Origin: Bullera alba
Lineage: Eukaryota; Basidiomycota; Tremellomycetes; Tremellales; Bulleraceae
NCBI GenBank assembly: GCA_001600095.1
Contig: BCIX01000001.1
Location: 4,799,198 to 4,863,197, forward strand
Length of the DNA: 64,000 nucleotides
Direction of reading: 5' to 3'
This document shows, in pieces, positions 11,709 to 23,766 of the stretch (position 1 is the stretch's first letter; each line of letters opens with the position of its first letter). The position numbers and the translations under genes are program-made. The notes beneath the pieces are model-generated. The model saw only the letters and a program-made list of their open reading frames with translations. It did no database searches and had not been told where the DNA came from.

Positions 11709-11732
11709 GGGCGTTTTCTATGAGTGATTTTC
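11709..11732 (+). repeat. Direct repeat copy 1 upstream of the cation pump
   Basis: The element is GGGCGTTTT, two variable bases (CT), then ATGAGTGATTTTC. A second copy at 11962..11985 matches at 22 of 24 positions, with only the two central bases differing. Confidence 0.6.
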
Positions 11733-11961
11733 AGTCAGTGAGGACGACGGGAGGTTGACAGACTCGTTACTGCCAGTTACATGTGTGTGACCGGTCGAGA
11801 TTGGCTATTTTCTCGTTTCGTCTGGCAGGGCAAACGAGTTCAACAACCGAGGCTTTCTGCCGTGTCCAATAGCGCTTTAATCGCTCGTGGGCGGTCGAAT
11901 AAAGCAGAAGGGTACGAGGCAACACCACCAGTCATCCATTGAATGGATGTGTATTGCAAGT

Positions 11962-11985
11962 GGGCGTTTTGAATGAGTGATTTTC
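11962..11985 (+). repeat. Direct repeat copy 2 upstream of the cation pump
   Basis: The element is GGGCGTTTT, central GA, then ATGAGTGATTTTC, in the same orientation as copy 1. The two copies could be paired regulator sites for the pump or for YAF9. Confidence 0.6.
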
Positions 11986-12409
11986 CATGATCGCGAGATC
12001 CGGCCCGTAGCTCTGTGTGTCAAACCGTTTTGTTCCCATCACGGAGCCTCAATTACCCCTCCAGGCGTTGCACACGGCTATATTTGGAGGCTGCCGTAGC
12101 GACGGGCCGTTAAGGCTAAAGCACATGCTGCTTGCTGGGTGAGCGGGCTAAGGTATATCCCGAAGAGGAGGCGGGACCGTTCGTGTATAGAGGAGGTTGC
12201 AGGTGAGCTATTTTCAAAGCGAGCGGAAATCGCTCATAGTCATAGATCTGAAGATACGGGATTTATCAGGCTCAAACTGCTCGACACACAGGTCAAGTAT
12301 CAGGCTCAGCTGGATTTGTTGTTCTCGAGTCCATCGTCCTGCAGGTCCTGCTGCCTGCTGCTGCATATGAGACTGCCAAATCACGGTACGTTGCACGAAG
12401 TACATCGCC

Positions 12410-13673
12410 ATGGCGGAGAGACAAAAGGGCGTACAGATCCATAGGCCTATCATCTATGGATCTCATGCCAGGTTGTTGACCCCAGAGGAAAAGCAAGGAG
12501 CGCCGCCAGAACGTGAGTGAGCATCCTCGTAGCTCTTGCTAAGTGTGCTAGATACCCACAAATGGACTGTCTTCCTGACCTCGGCCACTTCGCCGCCACC
12601 GGCTCCTGGAGAAGCTGAGGATATGGACGTTCTGCCGGGTGGCGCCGACGACCTGAGCTACCTCATCAAAAGGGTCACATTCAAGCTACACGAGACGTAC
12701 ACGACCCCATCAAGGAGTGAGACTTTACATTGTGGACAAAGCTGATTTCAGTATGTGACCAGCCGCCATATCGCGTGACGGAGACTGGATGGGGAGAGTT
12801 CACTGTTCAGATCCGTGTGCAATTCGTGTCGGAATCTTCGGAGAAGCCAATGACGCTGTCGCATCCGATCAAGCTACACCACTGGGGAGCGCCAATAGAA
12901 GGTCAGCCGGTAACTCAGCCCGTCGCTCCCAGTGCTGTGTCGACACCAGTGGCAGCAAGTCAGCCTGCGACGACACCGGCTTCCGCTGTTCCACCGAAGG
13001 AAGTCACGCCAAAGCCGGCCGATGTGGAAATGGCAGAAGTCGAGAAGGACGCAGTCAAGATAGAGTCGGAATCAGCGGCGGAAGGTGTCACTGGGTCACA
13101 GCCTCCTGATGCGCCATACGACACCACAATGCAGCCTGCGCAGACTCAGCCTGCCGGTCCATCATCGATAGCGACGAAATACCCCGTGCACGCTTGGCAA
13201 TACGACGAGATCATATTTTCCGACCCTCCTCTGGCATTCTACAATCTGCTCAACGAGCATCCGCCGACACCATTCCCAGCGAGAAATCGCCGTCCCAGAG
13301 ATCAGAGAGAGGGTTCCAAGCAGGAACAGACGAAGAAGAAGAAGCCGAGGGGGTCCATTGCCTCCACGTCGCGGCAAGGCACGCCGTCGACACCAACGGT
13401 TGGCACCCCGGCTGCCCAAGCTACAACAGTACCGGCACCTGGAGTCGCTGCTGTCGGCATTCCAGGCGAGCCCGGCTCGGCAGATGTGCCCCTAGAGTTT
13501 ACCCTGGAGATGGAGAAGGGAGAATGGAACAAGCTGCATGATGCCAAAAAGAAGATCATCGACGAGATGGACACGTGGAGGTGAGTCCAGTCGAGACCGG
13601 CAGCGCTGACATTAGATCAAAACTCATCGACCAGGAACACCAGCTGGCCAAGCTGAAGAATGAGCTGGTGTAG
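12410..13673 (+). CDS. YAF9: YEATS-domain protein YAF9 (NuA4/SWR1 subunit)
   Basis: Four exons (12410..12512, 12552..12716, 12752..13580, 13616..13673) encode 384 aa. The N-terminal YEATS domain is clear: IIYGSHARLL, EHTHKWTVFL, LIKRVTFKLHETY and VTETGWGEFTVQI, within about residues 10-145. A low-complexity Pro/Ala/Ser/Thr stretch follows, then IIFSDPPLAFYNLL. A C-terminal coiled coil (WNKLHDAKKKIIDEMDTW to LKNELV) is typical of Yaf9. Known role: reader of acylated histone H3 shared by the NuA4 acetyltransferase and SWR1 remodeller. The linker is longer than in budding yeast. The gene converges on MGM101 with 29 bp between stop codons. Confidence 0.92.
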
Positions 13674-13702
13674 GAGATACATGTTGTATTATAATGTACA
13701 AT

Positions 13703-14706
13703 CTATTTGCCCTCTTTCCAGGGATAGTCGAATTTTGGCTGGTCGATTCGTCGCCACAGCTTCTTCCTGCATGTCAGCGGGTGCATCACGGAGACTTCAC
13801 TCACTTCTTCTTTGATGTGGCATGTTCGGCAAAGACCTCGACACAGTGTTTCGCCTTGAATGAGCGGATGAACGCGGGATCCCATAGCTCAGAGGCGATA
13901 CCGAGGTCCTTCGAGCATCTCATCAGAGCGTTTGACTTGCAGCCCTCCGTTGCAGTGGGGATACCACTAGGATCGAAGTATTCTTGCTCTCCTCGCGCGA
14001 CAGACACAAGTCTTCCTGTCAGCAACGTGCTTGATATGTGTGACCTACCTTCCAAGACAGACCAAGCCCCACTCTCGGCTGACCATCCGATCTGTCACCT
14101 GAGTCTCCCCTCTTGGTGCCAGACCCCATCCTCCAGGTCCGAATGCCAAGTTCAGCGTTCGTCGATATTTGATCTCGGGCAGATATATCAGGCCATCTAA
14201 AATATCAGTACGGATCCACAATAGCTTCACTCACCAGGCTTGCACTCGATGTCTGCGGGCTTCAGAGGTGCTAGTAGGATCTCCCTTGCTTCTCGATCGA
14301 AAGGTGTCGCACTGAGACCAGCGAAACTCGTCGTCCAGTCCACAGCGGCCTCCTCGCCAGGAATGCCCACGGCCGATGGCAATGGTCGATACTGGTCATT
14401 GGGAAACGTCGACATCGGTGCCGATGGAATGACGGAATCTAGACCGGAGCCTTCGGCGCCAGCGCCCGCTGTACCTGATACTGCGGCAGATCTGGGAGTC
14501 GGCGCTGGTCTGGCTGGAGATCGGGATGGGACTGCGGGCGCAACGCTGTCAAGGTCATCGAACGACAGGAACTGAGGTGGAGTTGACGATACCGATCGAG
14601 AGGCGATGGGCACCTTGCGAGCTGGAAGGGCTTGCAGAGGCGGCGCGGTGTGGAAAGACCTTACCGCGGAGCTAGTGAGGCGCCGGAGCGATATTGTCGT
14701 TGACAT
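13703..14706 (-). CDS. MGM101: Mitochondrial genome maintenance protein MGM101
   Basis: The start is the ATG at 14706; [20 protein letters not shown] is a good mitochondrial targeting peptide. Introns are 14197..14234, 14012..14048 and one near 13840..13875. The spliced core contains [65 protein letters not shown] and SELWDPAFI, essentially the whole conserved Mgm101 domain. The end [10 protein letters not shown] is also typical. Known role: a Rad52-like single-strand DNA annealing protein for mitochondrial DNA repair and maintenance. A Ser/Ala/Pro-rich linker of about 90 residues separates the presequence from the core. Intron 2 needs the AAG acceptor at 14012..14014 rather than the nearby CAG to keep frame. 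Confidence 0.95.
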
Positions 14707-14933
14707 CTTGTTGAGAATGTGCGAGGTGTGAACGCAGAGGGCCCGCCAGGAAGATTGCAGGAAGATGATGCCGCATGGCATGCATGGACCGTGTCACCGT
14801 GGAGTTGACTGGACATGAGTGGCAAAAACACGGAACCAAAAAATGCATCATGGAGCTGCGCGAGCTTGAGAGCTCTTGAGAGCAACGCCTGCAGCATGCA
14901 GCAGCTATCCGTTACCCCGTACGCGTAGGATCA

Positions 14934-16513
14934 TCACCGCTTCCTGTTCGCTCCGGTCTTGAACTTGTTCTGCTTCTTTTTGGGCACGCCAGCTTGCACC
15001 ACATCGTCGTCTCGGTCGCCGCCGTCATTCTCCCAGTCTCGTCCTCGCTTGCCCTTGTCCCTACCGCGTTTGCCGCCTGAGCCGCCCGTGCCTTGTTCTC
15101 GCATCTCGAGTGCTGCCTCTCGATTCGCTCGCGCGACCGTCTCCGAGAACGCGGCGACAGCGTCTTTGTCGACATCGAACGAGTCCATTTTCTTGCTAAT
15201 GGCAGCCTCGATACGTTGGAGGATCTCGACGTCGTACTGCGTGACAAGAGTGATCGACTTTCCGGACCGGCCTGCTCGGGCAGTTCGACCGACACGATGA
15301 ACGTAGTCTTTGGAGTTCGTGGGCATGTCGTAATTCTGAGATCAGCGATGTCCAAGGAAATATTCACTCACGATAACCAAATCTACAAGAGGGATATCGA
15401 GACCTCTACTTGCGACGTCTGTAGCGACGAGGATACTCCTGCCTCCGGACTTGAACTTGTTCAAACTCGCCAAACGCATAGACTGCGACATTTGACCGTG
15501 CAGCGGGATAGCGGGGAAACCAAGCCTGCGGAGGACGAGAGACAGACGTTGTGCGTCGTTGACTGTTCTTGTGAAGATTATCATTGACGAGGACGAAAGT
15601 TCATTGGTGAGGTAGAGGAGATGTGCGTCTTTGTGTTTGAGCGGGAGGAGTAGGTAGTGCTGAAGAAGTGTGGATACAGTAGAGTATCTGTACTTGTCAG
15701 CAAAGTCGCGGTATGGCTATGACCTACTTTGACGACACTTCGACCCGAATCGGCTTGTTCAAACTGGCTCGTTGCAATTTAGCGACTTTGGTCGTCATTG
15801 TCGCAGAGAAGAGGTACGTGTTTCGTTCTTTGGGAATCACTTTGAGGATCTTGTCGATGATGGGTCCGAAGTCCATGTCGAGCAGCCTGTCCGCCTCGTC
15901 CATGACCAGGTACTTGAGAGACTTGAGTGAGAAGCCCTTTGTGTTCTCCAGATGATCCATCAGACGACCAGGTGTCGCGACAATGATGTGAGGTCGCTTT
16001 GACAGGGCTATCGACTGAGACATCATGTCCATTCCTCCAACGATTGTAGCCGAGCGGACACCGATGGCAGAACCAAGGGAGGTAACCTGTTGCGAGATCT
16101 GATACGCGAGCTCACTGATTCTCAGCTATGGTCATCAGATTTTGGACTCACCGAGTGGGCGCCAGGACCAATGCGAAGAATGGCTGTGGGTTCTGCCACA
16201 GGGTTTGCAGGATGGGTAAGGAGAAGGCAGCGGTCTTTCCACTACCTGTCTGGGCCAGACCGATGATATCCCTTCCCTCCAAAGCATGAGGTATTGATTC
16301 TACTTGGATTGGCGAAGGATTCTTGTATCCCATTGTTGTACACGACTCGCATAGTTGCGGGATGATGCCGAGCGAGGCAAAAGTCCTGGCTGACGTCTCG
16401 AATCCGGTCTCTGCAGCCCGAGCATCGACATCGCTGGCGGCCGGAGAGGATGCACGAGAGCTCGATGAGGACTGAGACCTCGAAGGTCCTGCTTCTGAAG
16501 ATGAGGAAGACAT
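14934..16513 (-). CDS. RRP3: DEAD-box rRNA-processing RNA helicase RRP3 (DDX47)
   Basis: Four exons encode about 485 aa, ATG at 16513 and stop at 14934. A Ser-rich N-terminus is followed by the Q motif ([12 protein letters not shown]), Walker [12 protein letters not shown] (split from ELAYQ by an intron), [34 protein letters not shown] and [10 protein letters not shown]. The motif set and the lysine-rich tail [15 protein letters not shown] fit RRP3/DDX47. Known role: 18S rRNA maturation in the nucleolus. Introns lie near 16100-16152, 15684-15726 and 15336-15373. A 401-bp region separates its start from the divergent NIMA-type kinase gene. Confidence 0.92.
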
Positions 16514-16914
16514 TTGGCCGTGGAGTAGGAGAGATTGGTGAACGTAGGAGTTAGGACGTGAAATCTGAAAATTCCAATAGAGCAGCTGAAACATCCTCGG
16601 CAAGCAGCGAAGAGAGAGTAATTTGCCACCCGGAATCAGTCCCACGTGGCTTGCAGCTTAATATTCCCCCTGAACGCGGCTGTTTTTCCTTTCCGTCATC
16701 CAACTCGGAAGGAGGCTGTAATGTTCACAGAACACTGTTGACGCATTGCAAAGCAGGGCAGAGACACAAACTACCAGCATCGATTGAGCTACAGCTACCA
16801 GCTGGTCGAGTCTGCTCGAGTCTGCCAGCGAAGATCGTCAGCAACCAATTTGGATGGAGGAATACAAGGTCTGAAACACCAACCGCAAACAACAACAACA
16901 TCAACACCGACATC
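16514..16914. other. Divergent promoter RRP3 / NIMA-type kinase
   Basis: 401 bp between two ATGs. Open frames here read only into the kinase leader. No distinctive element was seen beyond a CA/CAA-rich run just before the kinase ATG. Confidence 0.5.
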
Positions 16915-19046
16915 ATGGCGGCTCCGAGGAGGTCTGGGGTAGCGACAAGCTCGCACATCAACGGATACCTGGATGTCTCTGAGATGGAGAAGTACAAGCT
17001 GGTGTCGAACATCGGAAAGGGAAGCTTTGGGGTCATCAGCAAAGTACAGCGGGTGGATGATGGAAGGGTGAGTTACGGAACAAGGGCGTGGCTAATGGCA
17101 GGAATTTGCTCTTAAGCAGATAGACTACTCGAAGATGACAGAAAAGGACAGAAAACAGATCGCTGCGGAAGTGTGAGTCATTGCCTGGAAGTTCCTCACT
17201 GATCATTAGTGCCATTCTCGAATCCCTCAAGCATCGCAACATCGTGCAGCTAGTACAGAAGATCAAAGACCCAAAGAATGAGTGTATCTATATCGTGATG
17301 GAAGTAAGTCAAGTATCTAGATCAAAGCTGATGAACAGTACTGCACGTCTGGTGACTTGGGCAGCTTGATTCGCAAGGCGAAAAGGAACAATCAACCACT
17401 ACACGAGGATAAGATTTGGAATATCTTCCTACAGATCACTCAGGCATTGCATCACTGTCACTGGCCGAGCGATAGGCCAGTTGCGGGTCGGCCCGTCAGC
17501 AGAGTTGCGCAATCGAACGTTGAAGTACCGAGGTACCAGGTGTTACACAGAGATTTGAAGCCAGAAAATGGTGAGTCGACTCCGGAGAATGCGCTGACTT
17601 CAGTCTTCTTGTCGGACGATTTCGTCAAGCTGGGTGACTTTGGGTTGAGCAAGGACATGGGCACTTCCGCTTTCACCAGCACTTACGTCGGAGTGAGTGC
17701 ATCTCACTTGTCGCAAGCTGACGCTAGACTCCTCTATACATGCCGCCAGAGATTCTGGCCGAGAACAGGTACGATACCAAATCGGATATATGGAGTTTGG
17801 GATGTTTGGTATTCGAGATGTGTGCCCTGTCATCGCCCTTTTCCGCTGCTACTACTCAAGCGGAGTTGATCACGATGGTCAAATCTGGAAGGATACCTGC
17901 TTTACCGGCACACATTTCGCCAGGATTGAAGAACGTCATCAAGGCTATGCTCAACTTGAACGTGAGTCCTTTGATATCGACATGGAGGCCTGACCTTCGT
18001 AGCCGGTGAAACGCCCCACAACGAAAGACCTGTTGGATATGGACGAGATGAAATTGCATAGGAAACTGTTTACGGTCCAGAATCAGTGAGTTGGACGTAT
18101 ATCTGGGTAAGCTGACGACAGGGCATCGCTATTGATGACGAAAAAGGAGGAGATCAAGCAACTAGAAGAGAGGCTGGCTACGAGATTAGCGGCGCTCGAG
18201 GAGAGGGAGCAGGCTTTGTTGGCAAGGGAGCTTGGCCTGGAAGTGAGAGAGGCGGCGTGTTTGGGCAAAGAGGACGAGAATCGGGAAACGCAGAGGAGGT
18301 TGAATGCCGCGGCGGAGCAACTCAGAGGTCATTGGGACAAGCTGAGGGGGAAGGAAGAACCTGTGAAACCATCGAGACCGCCCCTCGAGGAACGAAACAC
18401 GGTACCATTGGTTCGGACGTATACCGAAACACCATCCAAAATCCCCTTGGCATCTGCGGACCGGCCGCTTAGACGGAACAACACAAAATCGCTAGGAAGT
18501 CTCAACTCTGCGTACAAGGAGGCCGAAGTGGAAGTGACGCCAAAGAAGGTTCCCGGCAAGCGAACGAGTATCGGAAGTCCATCAGAGCTCAATTGGTGCG
18601 AAGACGTCAGTATGGCGAGTCCCTCGTACTCTTCCTTTGCATCGCCAGCGCCATTCGTTCCCCGGCCAAGAATGTCGTCAATTGTGCAGACGTCGAACTC
18701 GACAGAATCGATATCGTCTGGATCAATGAGTACGGCATCCTCAACGGAATCATTGGATCCACCGAGCAAAATCCCCGCCCCGGTGTTCGTGTATAGGGAA
18801 GCGGCGACACCGGCAAAGTGGGCTCTGGAGGATCCCGATTTGCCCAGCCCGTTCCTGCGAAGACAATCGGTACCACAACCGATCATCCCAGAACGCCAGC
18901 CGTTGGGCAGTATCAACGCTCCGCAGAAGAAGGCTCCGGTGCCAATCCCAAGGTCGAAATCGGGCAATCTGCATCAACATGTGCTCAAGAGCAATGCGGC
19001 CAGAACGAGCAATGAAGGGGTCAAGAAGATCGTCAGGGTGAAATAG
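16915..19046 (+). CDS. NIMA-related serine/threonine kinase (nimA/KIN3/fin1 family)
   Basis: Eight exons. The kinase domain starts at YKLVSNIGKGSFGVISKVQR and includes EFALKQIDYSKM, the catalytic VLHRDLKPEN, DFGLSKDMG, STYVGTPLYMPPEI and DIWSLGCLVFEM, ending with KRPTTKDLL. An insert with several Pro and Arg residues precedes HRD, as in other fungal NIMA kinases. After the domain comes a coiled coil (KEEIKQLEERLATRLAALEE and following heptads) and a long basic Ser/Pro-rich tail with repeated SKIP motifs. Known family role: entry into mitosis, spindle and septum control. All junctions keep frame, for example VMEYCTSG and VGTPLYM. The gene converges on the nucleoporin gene with 91 bp between stops. 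Confidence 0.9.
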
Positions 19047-19137
19047 GCTGGGGGTGTCAGTCGGCTAGTCTGGATCTAGGCCGGAAGCGTGCAGAGTATT
19101 TTTCAGTCCGTTTTGGTTATACCATGTTGTGCATATT

Positions 19138-21711
19138 CTATCTACTCAACGCTTCGATCGAGCACTCTCTGATACGCTCGAGATAGGCCACGAGACGGTA
19201 TGGGTTATCGCCCTTGCCGAAGAACTCCTCGTACACGTGGTAATCCTCATCGGCTACAATCTTGGTGAGATCGAGAGCGTGCTGAAGGAACGGCGGGTGT
19301 ATGTGTCGATTCGAGATCAACAAGTTGTGTAGCCGCATGACAAGGTCGGGGATGAACACTTGTCGAATACGAGCAAGTTCCGCTGATCTGGAAGACGACG
19401 GGGCCTCCAGGTCGAATCGCAGCCATTGACTGGTGAGAAGTTCGAGAGTGGACACCTCAGTTCGCTCGATAGCGCCGACAACACTCTTTCGCCAGTTGTG
19501 CTGTTCCATCTTAGGAGCTCTGTCCGTCAGCCTCAACTACAGTTACCTAGACTCACGTGGATTTGGGCGCATTTGCCAGAATATCCTCGACGATCTCGTA
19601 GTTCCGGAAGACGGCAAAGAGCGCAGCGAAGCTGTCATGCTCGTCGATGTGGTCGTCTTCGGCCACAAGACTCGGTGGAAGAGTCTTGAGTAGAGCCTGA
19701 GCGGCGCCGGCCTGGCCGAGAGCTGGAGTCAGCAATGTCCATAAAGCCTGACCTACCAAGGAAATATCGAGCCACTGCGTTGGATTGTATCAAAGCATCC
19801 GCTGCTGTCTCCGGCACCATCGCGAGCCACTCGATGGACCGTATCAACTCGACATCCTTTTCGTCCAGACCAGACGAGAAGCCAGTAATATCTGGTTGAT
19901 CCCCAGAGAGGGCGGGAAGGGTCTGCTCATCAGCGGAGTCTCGTCTTTCTGACCTACAGCAAAGGTGGACTGGAGAATCATCCGAACCGTCTCGCGGACA
20001 ATGACTGCAACATCGAGATTGTGTTGTCGAGCTTTGTTGAGAGCCTCCACCTTGGTCTGAAGCGTCGCAGTGGGATCCATGGCTATCGGTCAGCGAGCTC
20101 GAGTGATATTACTCACAGCTCAAGAACCGAGCGTAGCTCTCCTCGCCATTGCCCTCGCGCAGGCAGGCAGCGTACATGGCAACGAGGCCGTCGTTTCCGT
20201 CGCTCTCGAGAATCTGGAGATAGGCTTGAAGGATGGTGTTGGCCGCAGTGTCAGGGACAGGTTGGTTGAGGGATCTGAGGATGAGGACCAGGTGGGCGAA
20301 GAAACGGATCAGAGGTCCGGCGAGTCTGCCGTCAGCCCAATATCGAGTATCGACTCACTCGTACAGCGAAGGAAGGTGGCTGATGAATTGTTCGAAGAGA
20401 AGCTCAGTCTGGCCCAGGATGATCATGCGTTGAGCAACATAGTATGGATCCGTATTTGATATTCTGATCGTTAGTGCAGCTCTCAAAGATGCACATACCT
20501 AGCCTCCGTAGTGCCAGTCTGAGCGATGCTCGCGAATATATCATCGAAAGTCGCAGAATCGGTCTCTGACTCGTCGGTGCCAAGTAACGAGTCCTCATGT
20601 TGCCAAAAACCTCCGAGCTGCAAGAACCGTGACTCCAACTGCGCCTCCGTCCTCGCAAGTACGTGTGCCCAAAGGTGATCCTCCCACGACTCGCAGGCGG
20701 GCAGCAATGTTGGGAGATCGGATATCAATGCTGCGTACAGGTGCCTCTCGGCGGGATGTAGCGTGGGCTAACGATCAGCAAGAACCGTTGGATGCGCTTG
20801 CTTACATTTTTGGCCATGGCCCTGCAGCTCTTCTTCCACAGTGCTCTCGTTCTATTACCCTCGTGCGGATCTGAGATCAGCGGACTTCCCGCTTGAGCAC
20901 TCACTGCTCGTCCAACGTCTTCCGCCCATAAGCGTGGCCGCACGCCAAGGTTCTCCGCCTTCCTCACAGACATTCACAGCGTGATCCAGCTCGCCATGTC
21001 GGACTAAATCATACAGCGTTTCTAGCAAGGGTGTCTGGTACGTCTGGTCTTCACCGGCCAGGGAAGCGCCATGCGGATCGCGGAGTGTGAAGTCGGGGTC
21101 GATTGAAGTCTTCTGACCTTGACCTTTGACTTTATGTATCGTTGAAGGGAGGTAGCCATGCCGCGATTCCAGAGGAGGAGCCGCATTGAGCAGAGGACGA
21201 GAATGAAGGTGATCGAGGAGGGTCTACAGTCAGCGAAGAACGTGGATGTTCACTCACGGCATACAAGCTCAATTCTGAGCTTTCGTTGATTATAGTCTGG
21301 GCGAGATCTTCTGGGGGAACGTATGGGTTCTCTTGCAGCTGTCTTTCAGCTGAAGGCGCTTCGAACGTCAGATCCAGTCGATGTAACCGATTGCTGATGT
21401 CAGCTTGATCATTCCTACGCCCTCACTCGTAGATTGCCCGCATGAGCTGCCATGTCCGATGCTCTTTCAACAACACCTCTCGCTCCTCATCCGGAATATC
21501 TGTGCGTATCCTGCCATAAGCGCAATCCAGTGTCTGTCACTCACGTCTCCTCTATACTGCCCATAAGAGATGCCAACAGACCGCCCTCTTCGTCCAGCAC
21601 CACATCGTAGCGCAAGGGCGTGTCGAGGCGAATGGATGATGGACCGCCATATTGCTCGTGATACGAGGAGAAAATCTTGGCGAATGATTGATATGGATTG
21701 GCAGCAGACAT
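19138..21711 (-). CDS. NUP84: Nuclear pore complex protein NUP84/NUP107
   Basis: ATG at 21711 (MSAANPYQSFAKIFSSYHEQ), stop at 19138. About 12 exons separated by roughly 35-50 nt introns give about 700 aa. The protein is almost entirely helical and lacks membrane segments. A recognisable signature is CEEGGEPWRAATLMGGRRW, the Nup84/Nup107 stretch (compare CxxxGxxWRAATL). The C-terminus DLVMRLHNLLISNRHIHPPF to LTKIVADEDYHVYEEFFGKG matches the end of this family. Known role: scaffold of the Y-complex of the nuclear pore. Individual exons are small and not all junctions were frame-checked; family assignment does not depend on them. Confidence 0.83.
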
Positions 21712-22298
21712 TGCGACGGGACCTTGAGGTGATTGCTACCCGGATACCTGACTAGGGCTTGTGATCAGCAGACGTAGAGACAGTCTGAAGGTCAAAACAT
21801 GGCCAAATGACAAAATGGCACGCATGCTGCAGCTGCTGCTGCAGCTGAGCATCTTCCAAGTTCAACTCAAGGAGAGCACGAAAGTGGCACTCTCCGCCTG
21901 GCCTTGTTTGGCTGCAAGGCAGACCCCGGCCGGCCGTGGGGCGGCATTCCCTGCCTCGGGGCGTGTTGCTCGAACCCGCAGCCGTCCACGCGCAGAGAAA
22001 AACGTATTCTATTCTGTTGGGCGATTAGATGCGCCTTTTAGGAAGCCTAGATTAGAGCCCACGCAGAGGCCCGGGTGCCTATAGTGATCGAAGTGATTTA
22101 GGTTCCGAGCAGCCCGCATCAACACCTCATCCGGCGATCTCCGCGTCAGACAGCGCGTTGTCCCCGGACAACTGAGCCGGTGACGGGTGTGTGTTGCCAT
22201 ATGATGTGGTTGCCATCGATATCCTGATATCTGAACCTGCGACTCGCCTCCGAACAGGCAACGCGTTCACTTACTACCAGCTTTCTCTACTACCCAAC
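21712..22298. other. Divergent promoter NUP84 / aminopeptidase
   Basis: 587 bp without a supported gene. It contains a short palindromic tract of CTGCAG/CAGCTG units near 21826..21848 and a GC-rich stretch near 21920..21990. No TATA element was obvious. Confidence 0.5.
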
Positions 22299-23766
22299 AT
22301 GCTCGTCTCTAGCTTGCTCCTAGCGCTGCCACTGCTGGTCTCCGCCGTTCCCAGGCCGAACCAGCTCACCTTCCAAGATGCGCCCTCGACCGACGCCACC
22401 TGGACAATGGACCTAAACGAGCTTCGACTCGTCCAGTTCTCAGAGGATGAACCAGCCAAGTAGGTGCGTCGACAGAGATCATAGCTGAGATCAGATGGAT
22501 CACCGAGCTCGAGAAGATCCACGCGAAAGCCGCTGGAATCAGATTCATGGACATGTGAGTGGCGTCAAATTGTGCCTTGCTCACCGTTAGTACCGACACC
22601 CCAACGCTCGGTTTCTCCAGCTACCTCCTACCCTCGGCCGCTGCGACCAAGTATGGTGAGCGCAAAATGCTTGTGAATCGAGCTCACGGGCAGACTACCG
22701 AGCTCCTGGCAACCAAACGAAGACCATCAACAAGATCTACAAGTCTCTTGACGCGGACCGAATGAAGGCGTTCCTCACCAAGTTCAGCAGCTTCCGAACT
22801 AGGTACTACCGCTCCGACACGGGCAAGCAGTCTCAACAATGGCTGCTCTCCCAGATCAAAGAGGTGAGTGTCTCCATATTGTGGGTCACGCTGACTTTGC
22901 CCGTAGATTGCGTCTTCTCACCCAGGAATGACGGTTAGCGAGTTCCCTCACTCTTGGGGCCAGAACTCCATCATCGTGCACTTCGCACCGGCTACCAAAG
23001 ACATGGCTAAAGCGCCCATCACCATCGTCGGTGCCCATCAGGATTCGACCAACTCCTGGCCTTTCCTCCCTGCTCCGTGAGTTGCGAACCTTGTAACCCC
23101 GCTGACATGCAGTGGCGCCGATGATGATGGATCTGGTACAACCTCTTCCATTGAAGCACTTCGTGTCCTTGCTGCCGCCAAGTTCACGCCAGACACTCCC
23201 GTCGAGTTCCACTACTTCTCAGCGGAGGAGGGTGGTCTTCTCGGCTCCCAAGCCATCGCCAAGAGCTACGAGGACAAGGGCGAGAAAGTGTTTGCAATGC
23301 TGCAGATGGACATGACGGCTTGGGTCAAAGCGGGCACGAAAGAGGTGGTTGGCATTATCCAAGACTTTGTCGACCCTACCTTGACCAACTACCTTGAAGC
23401 ACTGGTCACTGAATATCGTGAGTTCTACGGCGTCGAGTACGCTGACGGTAGTCGATATCCCGGCTGTGAAAACCAAATGCGGCTACTCTTGTTCCGATCA
23501 CTCCAGCTTCTCCAAGGCCGGTTACCAGTCCTCCTTCGCGTAAGTAACTGACGGCTCCTGTATGATCAACTGCTGACATGATGACCAGTATCGAGAGCAC
23601 ATTTGAGGATTCCAACCACAACATTCACAGCACAGCCGACACAATTGACCATCCCGAGTTTTCGTTCAAGCACATGAAGGAGTGAGTCGAAGTCTGAGGG
23701 CTCGTGACTGACGTGAGATTCTCCAAACTCGCCGTGGCGTTCGCTGTGGAGCTTGGATCCAAGTAG
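22299..23766 (+). CDS. Secreted M28 leucine aminopeptidase
   Basis: Nine exons (22299..22459, 22495..22554, 22591..22655, 22694..22863, 22907..23076, 23113..23417, 23452..23539, 23589..23681, 23718..23766) encode 386 aa. [20 protein letters not shown] is a signal peptide and is followed by a propeptide-like region. Zinc-site motifs appear in order: [35 protein letters not shown] and [23 protein letters not shown] is the conserved cysteine-containing stretch of fungal leucine aminopeptidases (M28E). Known role: release of N-terminal hydrophobic residues from extracellular or vacuolar peptides. Total length matches the family. Acceptors at 22494 and 23717 were chosen because they alone keep frame. 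Confidence 0.93.

Larger units (their letters stand above)
11491..12409. other. Divergent promoter region between the cation pump and YAF9
   Basis: No gene was recognised in this 0.9 kb. It holds a TATA element for the pump and two near-identical 24-base elements 253 bp apart. The pump's 5' leader is the part nearest 11490. Confidence 0.55.

Noticed and set aside
18329..18967. Minus-strand open frame of 212 residues
   Set aside because: Shadow of the kinase C-terminal exon; no introns, signal or recognisable domain.
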